Shown piece after piece: positions 1 through 5,367 of a DNA stretch of 7,214 nt. Under the pieces are notes generated by a model. It ran no database searches and had not been told where the DNA came from. It was given only the letters and a program-made list of their open reading frames with translations. Made by a program: the position numbers and the translations under genes. Positions within the stretch are counted from its first letter, which is position 1; each line of letters begins with the position of its first letter. Source of the stretch: Longimicrobium sp. (GTDB lineage: Bacteria > Gemmatimonadota > Gemmatimonadetes > Longimicrobiales > Longimicrobiaceae); contig JAUJMI010000190.1 in the NCBI GenBank assembly GCA_030446945.1, positions 1-7,214 on the forward strand, written 5' to 3'.

Positions 1-50
1 CCCCTCTCCCGATAACAGGAGAGGCTGCGCCTCTGTTATCGAGAGAGGGG
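1..50. repeat. Imperfect inverted repeat (hairpin) at the window edge
   Basis: The left arm (1-25) and right arm (29-50) are reverse complements apart from small differences. Both contain CGATAACAG or its complement, flanked by CTCTC and GAGAG tracts. The loop is about 3 nt (TGC). The hairpin lies about 70 bp downstream of the DUF2243 stop codon, so it could act as a terminator-like or RNA-stabilising structure for that minus-strand transcript. No T-tract is visible inside the window. It looks like a dispersed intergenic repeat, but only one copy is present here. Confidence 0.7.
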
Positions 51-71
51 GCGGAACTCTGCTCCCACCGC

Positions 72-103
72 CATGCATGGGTGGGGCGCGTTTTATCGCG
101 CGG
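72..103. repeat. Composite repeat: CATGCATGGGTGGGG module joined to a degenerate palindrome
   Basis: CATGCATGGGTGGGG at 72-86 recurs exactly as its reverse complement at 2821-2835. It runs straight into GGGCGCGTTTTATCGCGCGG (84-103), a degenerate version of the palindrome found twice at 2644-2663 and 2710-2729. The association of the same two modules in two intergenic regions points to a dispersed modular repeat family. Confidence 0.6.
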
Positions 104-120
104 TGTCCGGCGCCGCGCCG

Positions 121-603
121 TCAGCGGCGGAGGAGGGGGTCGCGGCGGGGGCGGGACATCAGCCATCCGACGAGGATCGGGCCCGCGCCGCCGATGGCCA
201 AAAAGACCCAGTCGTAGAGCGGGACATGGACGGGGAGGTCGCGGACGTGGTGGAGGTCGAGGAGGTGATGGTCGATCACCCCTTCCACCAGGTTGAAGAG
301 GCCCCAGCCCAGCAGGAGCTGCCCCGTGAGGGCCCGACGGCCGGGGAGCGGATGCCCGCGCCGCGCGTGCGACCAGAGCATCACGATTCCGACCATCGCC
401 GCCAGCCAGCTGCCGGCGTGGAAGAGGCCGTCCCACACCATGTTCTGCTTAAGGGCGTCCATGGTGTCCGGCCGCAGCACGGACGACCCCATGTTGTGCC
501 AGTGCAGGATCTGGTGTAGGACGATGCCGTCCACGAAGCCGCCCATCCCCGCGCCGATGACGATCCCGCTGCGGGTGCGGGGGCCGTGTCTGACCAGCGG
601 CAT
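121..603 (-). CDS. DUF2243 family integral membrane protein
   Basis: This 160-residue protein has about four predicted membrane helices (roughly residues 12-30, 56-77, 92-112 and 130-149). It carries the hallmarks I associate with DUF2243: GGFVDGIVLHQILHWH (21-36), MVWDGLFHAGSWLA (55-68) and GWGLFNLVEGVIDHHLLDLHHV (99-120). The conserved polar residues D25, H30, H34, H36, H62, E107, D111, H112, H113, H118 and H119 fall in or next to helices, which suggests a buried metal or redox-cofactor site; that is inference. The family has no established function. The start is supported by GGAG at 611-614 (minus strand), 7 nt before ATG. The gene follows the amidase on the same strand after 105 bp, so it may be read through from it or have its own promoter. 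Family assignment is strong; role unknown. Confidence 0.92.
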   Translation of the reverse strand: MPLVRHGPRTRSGIVIGAGMGGFVDGIVLHQILHWHNMGSSVLRPDTMDALKQNMVWDGLFHAGSWLAAMVGIVMLWSHARRGHPLPGRRALTGQLLLGWGLFNLVEGVIDHHLLDLHHVRDLPVHVPLYDWVFLAIGGAGPILVGWLMSRPRRDPLLRR

Positions 604-636
604 CCGTGTGCTCCGGGAAAGGGATTAGGGATGACG

Positions 637-696
637 GGGATGGGGGATCAGGAGCAGCAGGGTGGGTAAGCCCCTCATCCCCCATCCCCCATCCCC
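637..696. repeat. 13-bp hairpin between the amidase and DUF2243 genes
   Basis: GGGGATGGGGGAT (637-649) is perfectly complementary to ATCCCCCATCCCC (684-696), with a loop of about 34 nt. It lies in the 105-bp spacer between two co-directional genes. No U-tract follows, so it is not a classical intrinsic terminator. It could attenuate or stabilise a readthrough transcript. Confidence 0.6.
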
Positions 697-703
697 CATC
701 CCT
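676..703 (-). repeat. Four tandem CATCCCC heptamers; G-quadruplex motif on the minus strand
   Basis: CATCCCC occurs three times exactly and a fourth time as CATCCCT, end to end. On the minus strand, the sense strand for both neighbouring genes, this reads as runs of three to five G separated by AT. With the GGGG at 671-674 that makes five G-tracts, enough for a four-tract quadruplex with two-base loops. The tract starts 6 bp beyond the amidase stop codon and also supplies one arm of the 637-696 hairpin, so the two structures would be mutually exclusive. Confidence 0.75.
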
Positions 704-708
704 GCCGT

Positions 709-2121
709 TCAGAATCCCGCGGGCCGGCGCGTGTGCCAGTCCGTGCGGCGCTGGTACTCGGCGGCCACGGCGATCACCTTCGCCTCGTCCCAGGCGCGCC
801 CCGTGAGGGAGAGCGAGGTGGGGAGATTGTCGCGGCCGAAACCGTTGGGGACGGCGATCCCGGGGAGCCCCAGCAGGTTGGAGGCGGCCGAGATCGGCTC
901 GCCGCCGCCGGACGCGTCGCGGTACGCCTCGCTGAACTTCTTCCCGACCGGATACGAGACGGTGCCGCGGGTGGGATGCGCCACGGCGTCGAAGCCGCGG
1001 TCGGCGAAGAAGCGGTCCATCGCCTCCGCGGCCGGGGTGCGGATGCGCAGGGCGCGCAGGTAGTCCTTGGCGAACACCACCTGGCCCGGGTAGCCGCCCA
1101 GCCGGTCCTCGGGCGCGGTCAGCTCGTGCACCCGACCGCTCTCCACCAGCTCCTCGAAGATGCTCGCCGCCTCCGCCTCGATGATCAGCGACGCGGCGGC
1201 GCCGTACGGGAACTGCGGAAGGGTGACGTCGCGCACCACCTCCGCGAACTCCCCCATCCGCTCCACCGACGCCTCGAAGTTGCGGCGCACCTCCGGCTGC
1301 GACCCCTCCGCCAGCCCCTTGAGCACGCCGATGCGCGGGCGGCGAGCGGAGCGGGTCGCGGTATGGCGGTACGGGCGGTCCGCCGATGCGTCGTCGCGCG
1401 GGTCGGGCCCGGCGATCGCCTGCAGGATGACGCCCGCGTCCTCGGCCGTGCGGCACATCGGGCCGATCTTGTCCATCGTCCACGACAGCGCCATCGCACC
1501 CGCGCGGCTCACGCGGCCGTAGGTGGGGCGCAGGCCGGTGATGCCGGTAAATGCGGCGGGAGTCACGATCGAGCCCCACGTCTCCGAGCCGATGGCGAAC
1601 GGCACCAGTCCCGCCGCCACTGCCGCGCCGGGTCCGCTGGACGAGCCGCCGCTCCAGAAGTCGGTGTTCCAGGGGGTGCGGCCGGGGCCGGTGAAGGAGG
1701 CGTTCGCCTGCTCGTACCCCATCCCGCCCGCCAGCTCCACCGACGCCAGCTTCGCCACCAGCACCGCGCCCGCCGCCTTGAGCTTCGCCACGACAGTGGC
1801 GTCCTCGTCGAAGCGCTGCTCGCGGTACGGCTGCGCGCCCCAGGTGGTGGGGTACCCCGCCGCCGCGATCAAATCCTTGGCGCCGTACGGGATGCCGTGC
1901 AGCGGCCCCCGGTAGCGCCCCGCGTTGATCTCCGTGCGTGCGGAGCGCGCCTCCGCCAGCGCACGCTCGCGCGTGAGGGTGACCACCGCCCCCAGCCGCG
2001 GTCCCAGCGACTCCAGCCTCTGCAGCGCGGCCTCGGCGAGCTCCACCGGGTCCAGCCGCCGCGCGCGGACCTGCGCCGCGAGGGCGGTGAGCGGCTGGTA
2101 AAAGATGTCGGCCGGGATCAT
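709..2121 (-). CDS. Amidase signature family hydrolase (amidase / GatA / AtzE-like)
   Basis: This 470-residue protein is normal length for the amidase signature family, Ser-cisSer-Lys amide hydrolases that cleave C-N bonds of amides, carbamates or glutamine. The catalytic triad is visible: K82 in HGIPYGAKD (75-83), cis-Ser S160 in SGGSSSGPGAAVAAG (157-171), and nucleophile S184 in GSETWGSIVTPAAF (178-191). The S160-S184 spacing of 24 matches that of FAAH (217-241). TGLRPTYGRVSR (195-206) and IGPMCRTAEDA (219-229) complete the core. The oxyanion loop has Trp182 where the common motif has Gly. No signal peptide is apparent at MIPADIFYQ. The ATG at 2119-2121 overlaps the upstream lipoprotein stop as ATGA, which fixes the start and suggests translational coupling. 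Substrate is not predictable. A longer reading to 2571 in this frame only runs over the lipoprotein gene. Confidence 0.93.
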   Translation of the reverse strand: MIPADIFYQPLTALAAQVRARRLDPVELAEAALQRLESLGPRLGAVVTLTRERALAEARSARTEINAGRYRGPLHGIPYGAKDLIAAAGYPTTWGAQPYREQRFDEDATVVAKLKAAGAVLVAKLASVELAGGMGYEQANASFTGPGRTPWNTDFWSGGSSSGPGAAVAAGLVPFAIGSETWGSIVTPAAFTGITGLRPTYGRVSRAGAMALSWTMDKIGPMCRTAEDAGVILQAIAGPDPRDDASADRPYRHTATRSARRPRIGVLKGLAEGSQPEVRRNFEASVERMGEFAEVVRDVTLPQFPYGAAASLIIEAEAASIFEELVESGRVHELTAPEDRLGGYPGQVVFAKDYLRALRIRTPAAEAMDRFFADRGFDAVAHPTRGTVSYPVGKKFSEAYRDASGGGEPISAASNLLGLPGIAVPNGFGRDNLPTSLSLTGRAWDEAKVIAVAAEYQRRTDWHTRRPAGF

Positions 2122-2528
2122 CGCGCACCCCCGCGGTAGGCGCGGAACACCGTCGACGGCTCGGTGGAGATGGGGAGGCGGAAGTCGTGCAGCGTCTTCG
2201 CCACGCGCAGATTCCCCTCGATCCCCTTTCGCACCTCTTCCCACTGCTCGCCGCTGAGCCGGTCCCGGTACTTCACGCGCAGCACCTCCATCAGCTCCTC
2301 GGCCATGGGGTCGCGCTGCTGCTCGTTCTGCTTCTGCGGCGGTGCCGAGGGGGCGGTGGGGGATGCCCCCGCCGTCGTTGCCGGCCCGGTGGCGGGCGTG
2401 GGAGCCGGAGTGGGCTTTGGCTGCCCCCCCGCGCACGCCGCGAGCGGCGCGATCACCGGGACGAGGGCCGCGGTTGCCGCGGCCTTTGCGAAGCCGCGGC
2501 GTGACAGGTTCTGCGGATCGGATGACAT
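2118..2528 (-). CDS. Tat-exported lipoprotein, putative small subunit of the adjacent amidase
   Basis: This 136-residue protein begins with a twin-arginine motif SRRGFAK (9-15), a hydrophobic stretch (16-31) and the lipobox LAAC, with C32 as the lipidation site. It should therefore be exported folded by Tat and anchored in the membrane. A Pro/Thr/Ala linker (about 36-64) follows, then a helical domain (about 73-117) ending in FRLPISTEPSTVFRAY (116-131). That ending, after a helix pair containing GNLRVAKTL (105-113), resembles the FPLP..EPA.VFRP tail of small amidase partners of the AtzG/GatC-like (DUF4089) type. This resemblance is from memory and is not proven. The ATG at 2528 has only a weak GAG upstream, but no other in-frame Met lies nearby and the Tat motif sits correctly behind it. 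The stop overlaps the amidase ATG (ATGA). I infer that it delivers or tethers the amidase at the envelope. Confidence 0.82.
   Translation of the reverse strand: MSSDPQNLSRRGFAKAAATAALVPVIAPLAACAGGQPKPTPAPTPATGPATTAGASPTAPSAPPQKQNEQQRDPMAEELMEVLRVKYRDRLSGEQWEEVRKGIEGNLRVAKTLHDFRLPISTEPSTVFRAYRGGAR
2466..2484. repeat. Perfect 8-bp-arm hairpin inside the Tat signal coding region
   Basis: GGCCGCGG and CCGCGGCC are separated by 3 nt, within codons for the Ala-rich h-region of the lipoprotein signal peptide. The stem is all G/C and would be stable in the mRNA early in the reading frame. Alanine codons in a GC-rich genome can create such structures by chance. Confidence 0.5.
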
Positions 2529-2643
2529 GCGTGCTCGTGTGCGGGGTCGTCGCTGACGGGTGTGGATGCAATGTGGGGCGCCGGGCGCGATCCGGCGAGG
2601 GGGGGGCACTCCCGTAGCCGCGGCTGCACCGATGCGGGCGTAT

Positions 2644-2663
2644 GGGCGCGATTCATCGCGCCC
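2644..2663. repeat. 20-bp near-perfect palindrome, copy 1
   Basis: GGGCGCGATTCATCGCGCCC has 9-bp perfect arms around a 2-nt centre. It is identical to the copy at 2710-2729; a degenerate copy lies at 84-103. Sequence flanking the two exact copies differs, so the palindrome itself is the repeated unit. Confidence 0.85.
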
Positions 2664-2709
2664 GTGCCGACGCTGCTCCGCCGCCCGCACCTTCCCCCCG
2701 ATCCCGTGG

Positions 2710-2729
2710 GGGCGCGATTCATCGCGCCC
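2710..2729. repeat. 20-bp near-perfect palindrome, copy 2
   Basis: Identical in all 20 positions to the copy at 2644-2663 and 66 bp away from it. As RNA or single-stranded DNA it can fold into a very GC-rich 9-bp stem. Two identical copies this close suggest a genome-wide repetitive extragenic palindrome rather than a local operator, though a paired operator for the downstream minus-strand genes cannot be excluded. Confidence 0.85.
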
Positions 2730-2820
2730 ACCCTCTCCCCCACCTCGATCGCCGCCCATCCACCGACCCCTCGTAGGGGCAGCCCCGCCCCGTGCCTGCC
2801 CTGCGACGCGCCCATGCCGC

Positions 2821-2835
2821 CCCCACCCATGCATG
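2821..2835 (-). repeat. Inverted copy of the CATGCATGGGTGGGG module
   Basis: CCCCACCCATGCATG here is the exact reverse complement of 72-86. Both copies are intergenic and close to the GGGCGCG..CGCGCCC palindromes, consistent with pieces of the same dispersed repeat family. Confidence 0.65.
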
Positions 2836-2907
2836 CCCGCGCCCCTCCCCCAGGGTGGTTACTGGAAAAGGGGTCGCGAGGTGACGAGCCGGGGTGGGGG
2901 CCCGCGC

Positions 2908-4566
2908 CTACTCGCAGCGCCTCGCCTGCGCGGCCGCCGCATCGGCGTGCGGAAAGAGCGCATTCGCGGCCTCGGCGTGCCGGCAGCGGCGCTCGCGGGT
3001 GCGGCGGCCGCTGTAGGAGCGCGCCAGGCGGAGGTGGATGCGGTAGCTGCCGGGGTCCAGCCGCGCGGCCTGCTCCATCACGCGCGCCTCGCCGCTGCCG
3101 GCGTACAGGTGCATGGCGGCCGTTTGCGCGGCGCTCCTGGCGGCGAACCCGCCGATCCCCACCCCGAGCACCAGCACGCCCAGGAAGCGCATTCCCCCAC
3201 CCGCGTCGAAGCTCCACCGGCCCTCCTCGCCCGAGGTGAGGGCACCCAGCGCGGCCCAGATCAGGAGCGAGGGGAGCGCCAGGAGGAGGACGGCGTCGAA
3301 GGCGCCCACCACCAGCGTGGCGACCAGCGTGGAGGCGAGGGCGAGGGCGACCAGCCCCTCGTCGGCGTCGCGGGCGGTGCGCATGCGGCGCCACGCGGTT
3401 CCGGCCAGCCCCGCCATCGCGAGCACCAGCAGGGCGAAGGCGGGGAGGCCGCGCTCGGCCAGGAGCGCCACCCAGTCGCTGCTGGGCCAGGGGTTGGAGG
3501 TCATCCCGCCCTCGTTCGGGTCCATGGAGGGGTCGCGGCGCTTCGCGAAGCCGGGGTACTCCACGGGCCAGTTGCCGGGCCCCACGCCCAGCACCGGGTG
3601 CGCCGCGGCCATGCGCAGCGTGTTGCCGTACTGGATCAGCCGCCCCCGGCCGCTCCCCTCCTGGTAGTTGACGACGCCGCGCGCCGTCTCGCCGTACGGG
3701 TCTTCGCTGTTCCAGCGCAGCTTGTTGGGCACGATGAGCGCCACCGCCACGCCCCCGCCCGCGAAGAGGAGGAGCAGCGCCAGCCTGATCCAGCTGCGTC
3801 CGTCGCGGCGCACGGGGCGCACGACGAGCCATCCGAGCACCAGCGTCGCGAGCGCCGCGGCCACTCCCAGCCAGGCCGCGCGCGAGCGGGTGAGGACCAG
3901 CACCGCCGCCAGCGCCGCGAATCCCACCGCGCCCAGCGCCACCCCGGGCCCCCGCCACGCCCGCAGCGCGCACAGCGCCAGGATGGGCAGTCCGAAGGCG
4001 CAGAGGTGCGCCACGAAGTTGCGGTTCCCCAGCGTGCCGCCGGGCGCGCGGTTGACGCTGAAGACGTCCAGCCGCACCCCATACGTCTGCGCCAGCGAAG
4101 TGAGCGCCCCCAGCGTCACCGCGATCCCGATCGCCACCAGGAGGGGGCGCGCCAGCCCGGCCCGGCCCAGGGAGCGCGCGGCCCAGAACACCACGATCCC
4201 GGACGCGCTCACCCCCAGCGCCCGCATCCCCGCCCACGGGTTCTGCGCCAGCGCCGCGGACAGGGCGCCCAGCACCAGGTACCCCGCCAGCAGCAGGTCC
4301 ACGCGCCCCACCGTTACGCGCCGCGCCGCGCCCAGACAGAGGATTCCGGCGATCAGCGCGGTCAGGTGCAGCACCAGCTCCTTGGGGACGAAGAAGCGGT
4401 CCAGCTCAAACACCTTGTACGTGGCCGCCATCAGCACCACGGCGAGCGCGCCCGCCTGGAGCACGCGCAGCGCCAGCCGCTGCGCCCCGCTCGGCTGGGC
4501 CGGGTACACATAGGTGTCATCGCCGGCGTGCTCGTAGACCGGGGTGCGTCGTGCGTAGAGGGACAT
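2908..4566 (-). CDS. O-antigen ligase-like (Wzy_C family) polytopic membrane protein with TPR-like tail
   Basis: This 552-residue protein has about ten or more hydrophobic segments between residues 31 and 478. It carries Wzy_C/WaaL-type landmarks: GTLGNRNFVAHLCAFGLPI (177-195), LTRSRAAWLGV (225-235), GSGRGRLIQYGNTLRMA (304-320) and HPVLGVGPGNWPVEYPGF (323-340). In this family the periplasmic Arg and the HPxxGxGxG motif belong to the catalytic loop, which transfers or polymerises lipid-linked glycans. After the last helix, residues 485-552 read as Ala-rich amphipathic helices like one or two TPR repeats (EQAARLDPGSYRIHLRLARSY, 498-518). I prefer the ATG at 4566 (552 aa) over a TTG at 4635, because the TTG forms part of a plausible -35 box. 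No glycosyltransferase or flippase genes sit nearby, so the substrate is unknown; transfer to a protein or a lipid acceptor are both possible. Confidence 0.88.
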   Translation of the reverse strand: MSLYARRTPVYEHAGDDTYVYPAQPSGAQRLALRVLQAGALAVVLMAATYKVFELDRFFVPKELVLHLTALIAGILCLGAARRVTVGRVDLLLAGYLVLGALSAALAQNPWAGMRALGVSASGIVVFWAARSLGRAGLARPLLVAIGIAVTLGALTSLAQTYGVRLDVFSVNRAPGGTLGNRNFVAHLCAFGLPILALCALRAWRGPGVALGAVGFAALAAVLVLTRSRAAWLGVAAALATLVLGWLVVRPVRRDGRSWIRLALLLLFAGGGVAVALIVPNKLRWNSEDPYGETARGVVNYQEGSGRGRLIQYGNTLRMAAAHPVLGVGPGNWPVEYPGFAKRRDPSMDPNEGGMTSNPWPSSDWVALLAERGLPAFALLVLAMAGLAGTAWRRMRTARDADEGLVALALASTLVATLVVGAFDAVLLLALPSLLIWAALGALTSGEEGRWSFDAGGGMRFLGVLVLGVGIGGFAARSAAQTAAMHLYAGSGEARVMEQAARLDPGSYRIHLRLARSYSGRRTRERRCRHAEAANALFPHADAAAAQARRCE

Positions 4567-4606
4567 GGCCGGGGCGCGGATGGTTGGATCGGGCGCGGAG
4601 CGGAAG

Positions 4607-4635
4607 AGTATGCCACGCCGATGCTTCCCTGGCAA
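4607..4635 (-). promoter_or_regulatory. Candidate sigma70-type promoter for the O-antigen ligase-like gene
   Basis: On the minus strand TTGCCA (4635-4630) and CATACT (4612-4607) are separated by exactly 17 nt, and TGG precedes the -10 box as in extended -10 promoters. Transcription would start near 4600, leaving a leader of about 34 nt before the ATG at 4566. No strong ribosome binding site is visible in that leader. Confidence 0.55.
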
Positions 4636-4736
4636 TCCGCCCCGTGCTCCGGGGGGAACGCGGGGCGAAGTCGTTGAGGGCGCTCGGGAGGTTCAGCCGC
4701 CTCCGCCCAGCTCCCCACCCACACCGCGGTGCCTGC

Positions 4737-4997
4737 TCAGGCGCCGCCGCACCCCCGGATCGCCTGCCGCACGCCGGACTCCAGCGTCGCGCAGCCGAGA
4801 TGCGTGGGAGCCCGCGTGACGGTGATGTCGAGGGTACCGGCCTCTTCATCCCAGCGGTACTCGGCCTCCACGTTGTGGTACGCCACGCGCCCGCTGGTGC
4901 CCGTCGGCGCGGGAAAACCCATGCTCGCCGCCTGCCGGATCAGGCAGTCGTACACCTCGCGCGTAACGCCGCTGAAGCTCATCGTGGGGCAGGACAT
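4737..4997 (-). CDS. Small hypothetical protein, unrecognised family
   Basis: This 86-residue protein is not recognised. It starts MSCPTMSFSGVTREVYDCL and continues with a charged centre and an alternating segment, VEAEYRWDEEAGTLDITVTRAP (43-64), typical of a beta hairpin. It ends in an amphipathic helix LESGVRQAI (72-80). The outline is helix, strands, helix, with no signal peptide or membrane segment. Cysteines occur at 3, 18, 69 and 83, not in a metal-binding spacing I recognise. The second of three possible Met starts is chosen: GGGAG lies 6 nt before ATG 4997, while for ATG 5003 it abuts the codon, and ATG 4982 has no such site. A 132-residue reading from 5135 adds Arg-rich sequence of non-coding character. 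The gene stands alone, 170 bp upstream of the ligase-like gene on the same strand, and that gene has its own promoter. Confidence 0.65.
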   Translation of the reverse strand: MSCPTMSFSGVTREVYDCLIRQAASMGFPAPTGTSGRVAYHNVEAEYRWDEEAGTLDITVTRAPTHLGCATLESGVRQAIRGCGGA

Positions 4998-5180
4998 CCG
5001 CATCTCCCTGGGTCGGTAGCAGGCAGCTCGCTCGCACCCCACCGCGCAAGGGAAGTGCCGCCGGTGGCCCGTTCGAGCAGCGCGGCGCTCGCTCCACGTC
5101 AACGCCCGCACGACCTTTGATCCGCCTCTGGCCACGCTGGTGAACTCGCCTTACGGTGCAAGCACCGACCCTACTCTTGA

Positions 5181-5186
5181 GAGGAG
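5181..5186 (+). promoter_or_regulatory. Intact ribosome binding site of the DUF433 pseudogene
   Basis: GAGGAG lies 7 nt before the ATG at 5194. The retained initiation region fits a gene that was inactivated recently. I found no convincing -35/-10 pair upstream. Confidence 0.6.
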
Positions 5187-5193
5187 CGAAAGC

Positions 5194-5367
5194 ATGTCCC
5201 CGTTCAGCGTGATCCACAGCGATCCTGGTATCCTCGGGGGCACGCCCGTGTTCGTCGGCACGCGCGTTCCGCTGAAGAATCTCACCGACTAGCTGAGTGC
5301 GGGTCACCCGCTCGACGAATTTCTGGACGACTTCCCTGGCGTGACGCGCGTCCCCCGGCCGCGATAA
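5194..5367 (+). pseudogene. DUF433 antitoxin pseudogene (in-frame TAG, truncated 3' end)
   Basis: The frame opens with MSPFSVIHSDPGILGGTPVF and VGTRVPLKNLTD, classic DUF433 (VapB/MazE-type antitoxin) sequence. It meets TAG at 5290-5292, where the family normally has Tyr or His. Past the stop the frame continues with LSAGHPLDEFLDDFPGVTR, still aligning with the family, until about 5349. There the similarity ends and TAA follows at 5365. The usual C-terminal REQAVAFLE-type helix is missing. Over 63 nt (codons 6-26) it matches the intact copy (5720-5782, opposite strand) at 53 positions. Nearly all differences are synonymous, so both copies were under selection before this one died. The partner toxin expected just downstream on the plus strand is absent. 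Confidence 0.85.

Larger units (their letters stand above)
2529..2907. other. Repeat-rich intergenic region of 379 bp without a credible gene
   Basis: The region lies upstream of the lipoprotein-amidase pair and downstream of the O-antigen ligase-like gene. It contains an 8-G run (2599-2606), two identical 20-bp palindromes, a GGGGCAGCCCC-type segment with a weak partner TGCCC (2776-2801), and an inverted copy of the CATGCATGGGTGGGG module (2821-2835). Reading frames through it run across the repeats and lack recognisable protein content. The promoter of the lipoprotein-amidase pair should be near 2530-2620 on the minus strand, but I could not pick convincing -35/-10 boxes. No clear intrinsic terminator follows the ligase stop. 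Confidence 0.7.

Noticed and set aside
449..2128. Minus-strand open frame overlapping the amidase and DUF2243 genes
   Set aside because: It is a frame-shifted reading of the same strand through two clear genes and their spacer. It even shows broken pieces of amidase-like words only by overlap.
733..2139. Plus-strand open frame of about 468 codons
   Set aside because: Antisense to the amidase, whose catalytic motifs are unmistakable. Composition is typical of a complementary frame.
2122..2571. N-terminal extension of the amidase to 620 residues
   Set aside because: The extra part lies over the lipoprotein gene in another frame and has no amidase content. The ATGA overlap gives a natural start at 2121.
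2850..2907. Intrinsic terminator after the ligase-like gene
   Set aside because: A CCCCTTTTCC tract exists on the minus strand, but only a 4-bp stem could be formed nearby, which is too weak to call.
2560..4677. Long plus-strand open frame of about 705 codons
   Set aside because: It runs antisense through the ligase-like gene and the repeat region. Its translation is rich in Arg, Gly, His and Gln without motifs, as expected for a high-GC shadow frame.
4998..5135. Longer start for the small hypothetical gene
   Set aside because: The added residues are Arg/Cys-rich without conserved character, and the best ribosome binding site serves ATG 4997.
5117..5180. Promoter for the DUF433 pseudogene
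   Set aside because: TTGATC and TTACGG are present, but no -10-like hexamer sits at 16-18 nt from either.
5290..5292. TAG read as a recoded amino acid
   Set aside because: No other in-frame TAG use is seen, the ligase-like gene uses TAG as its stop, and the DUF433 copy is also truncated at its end, so decay is the simpler explanation.
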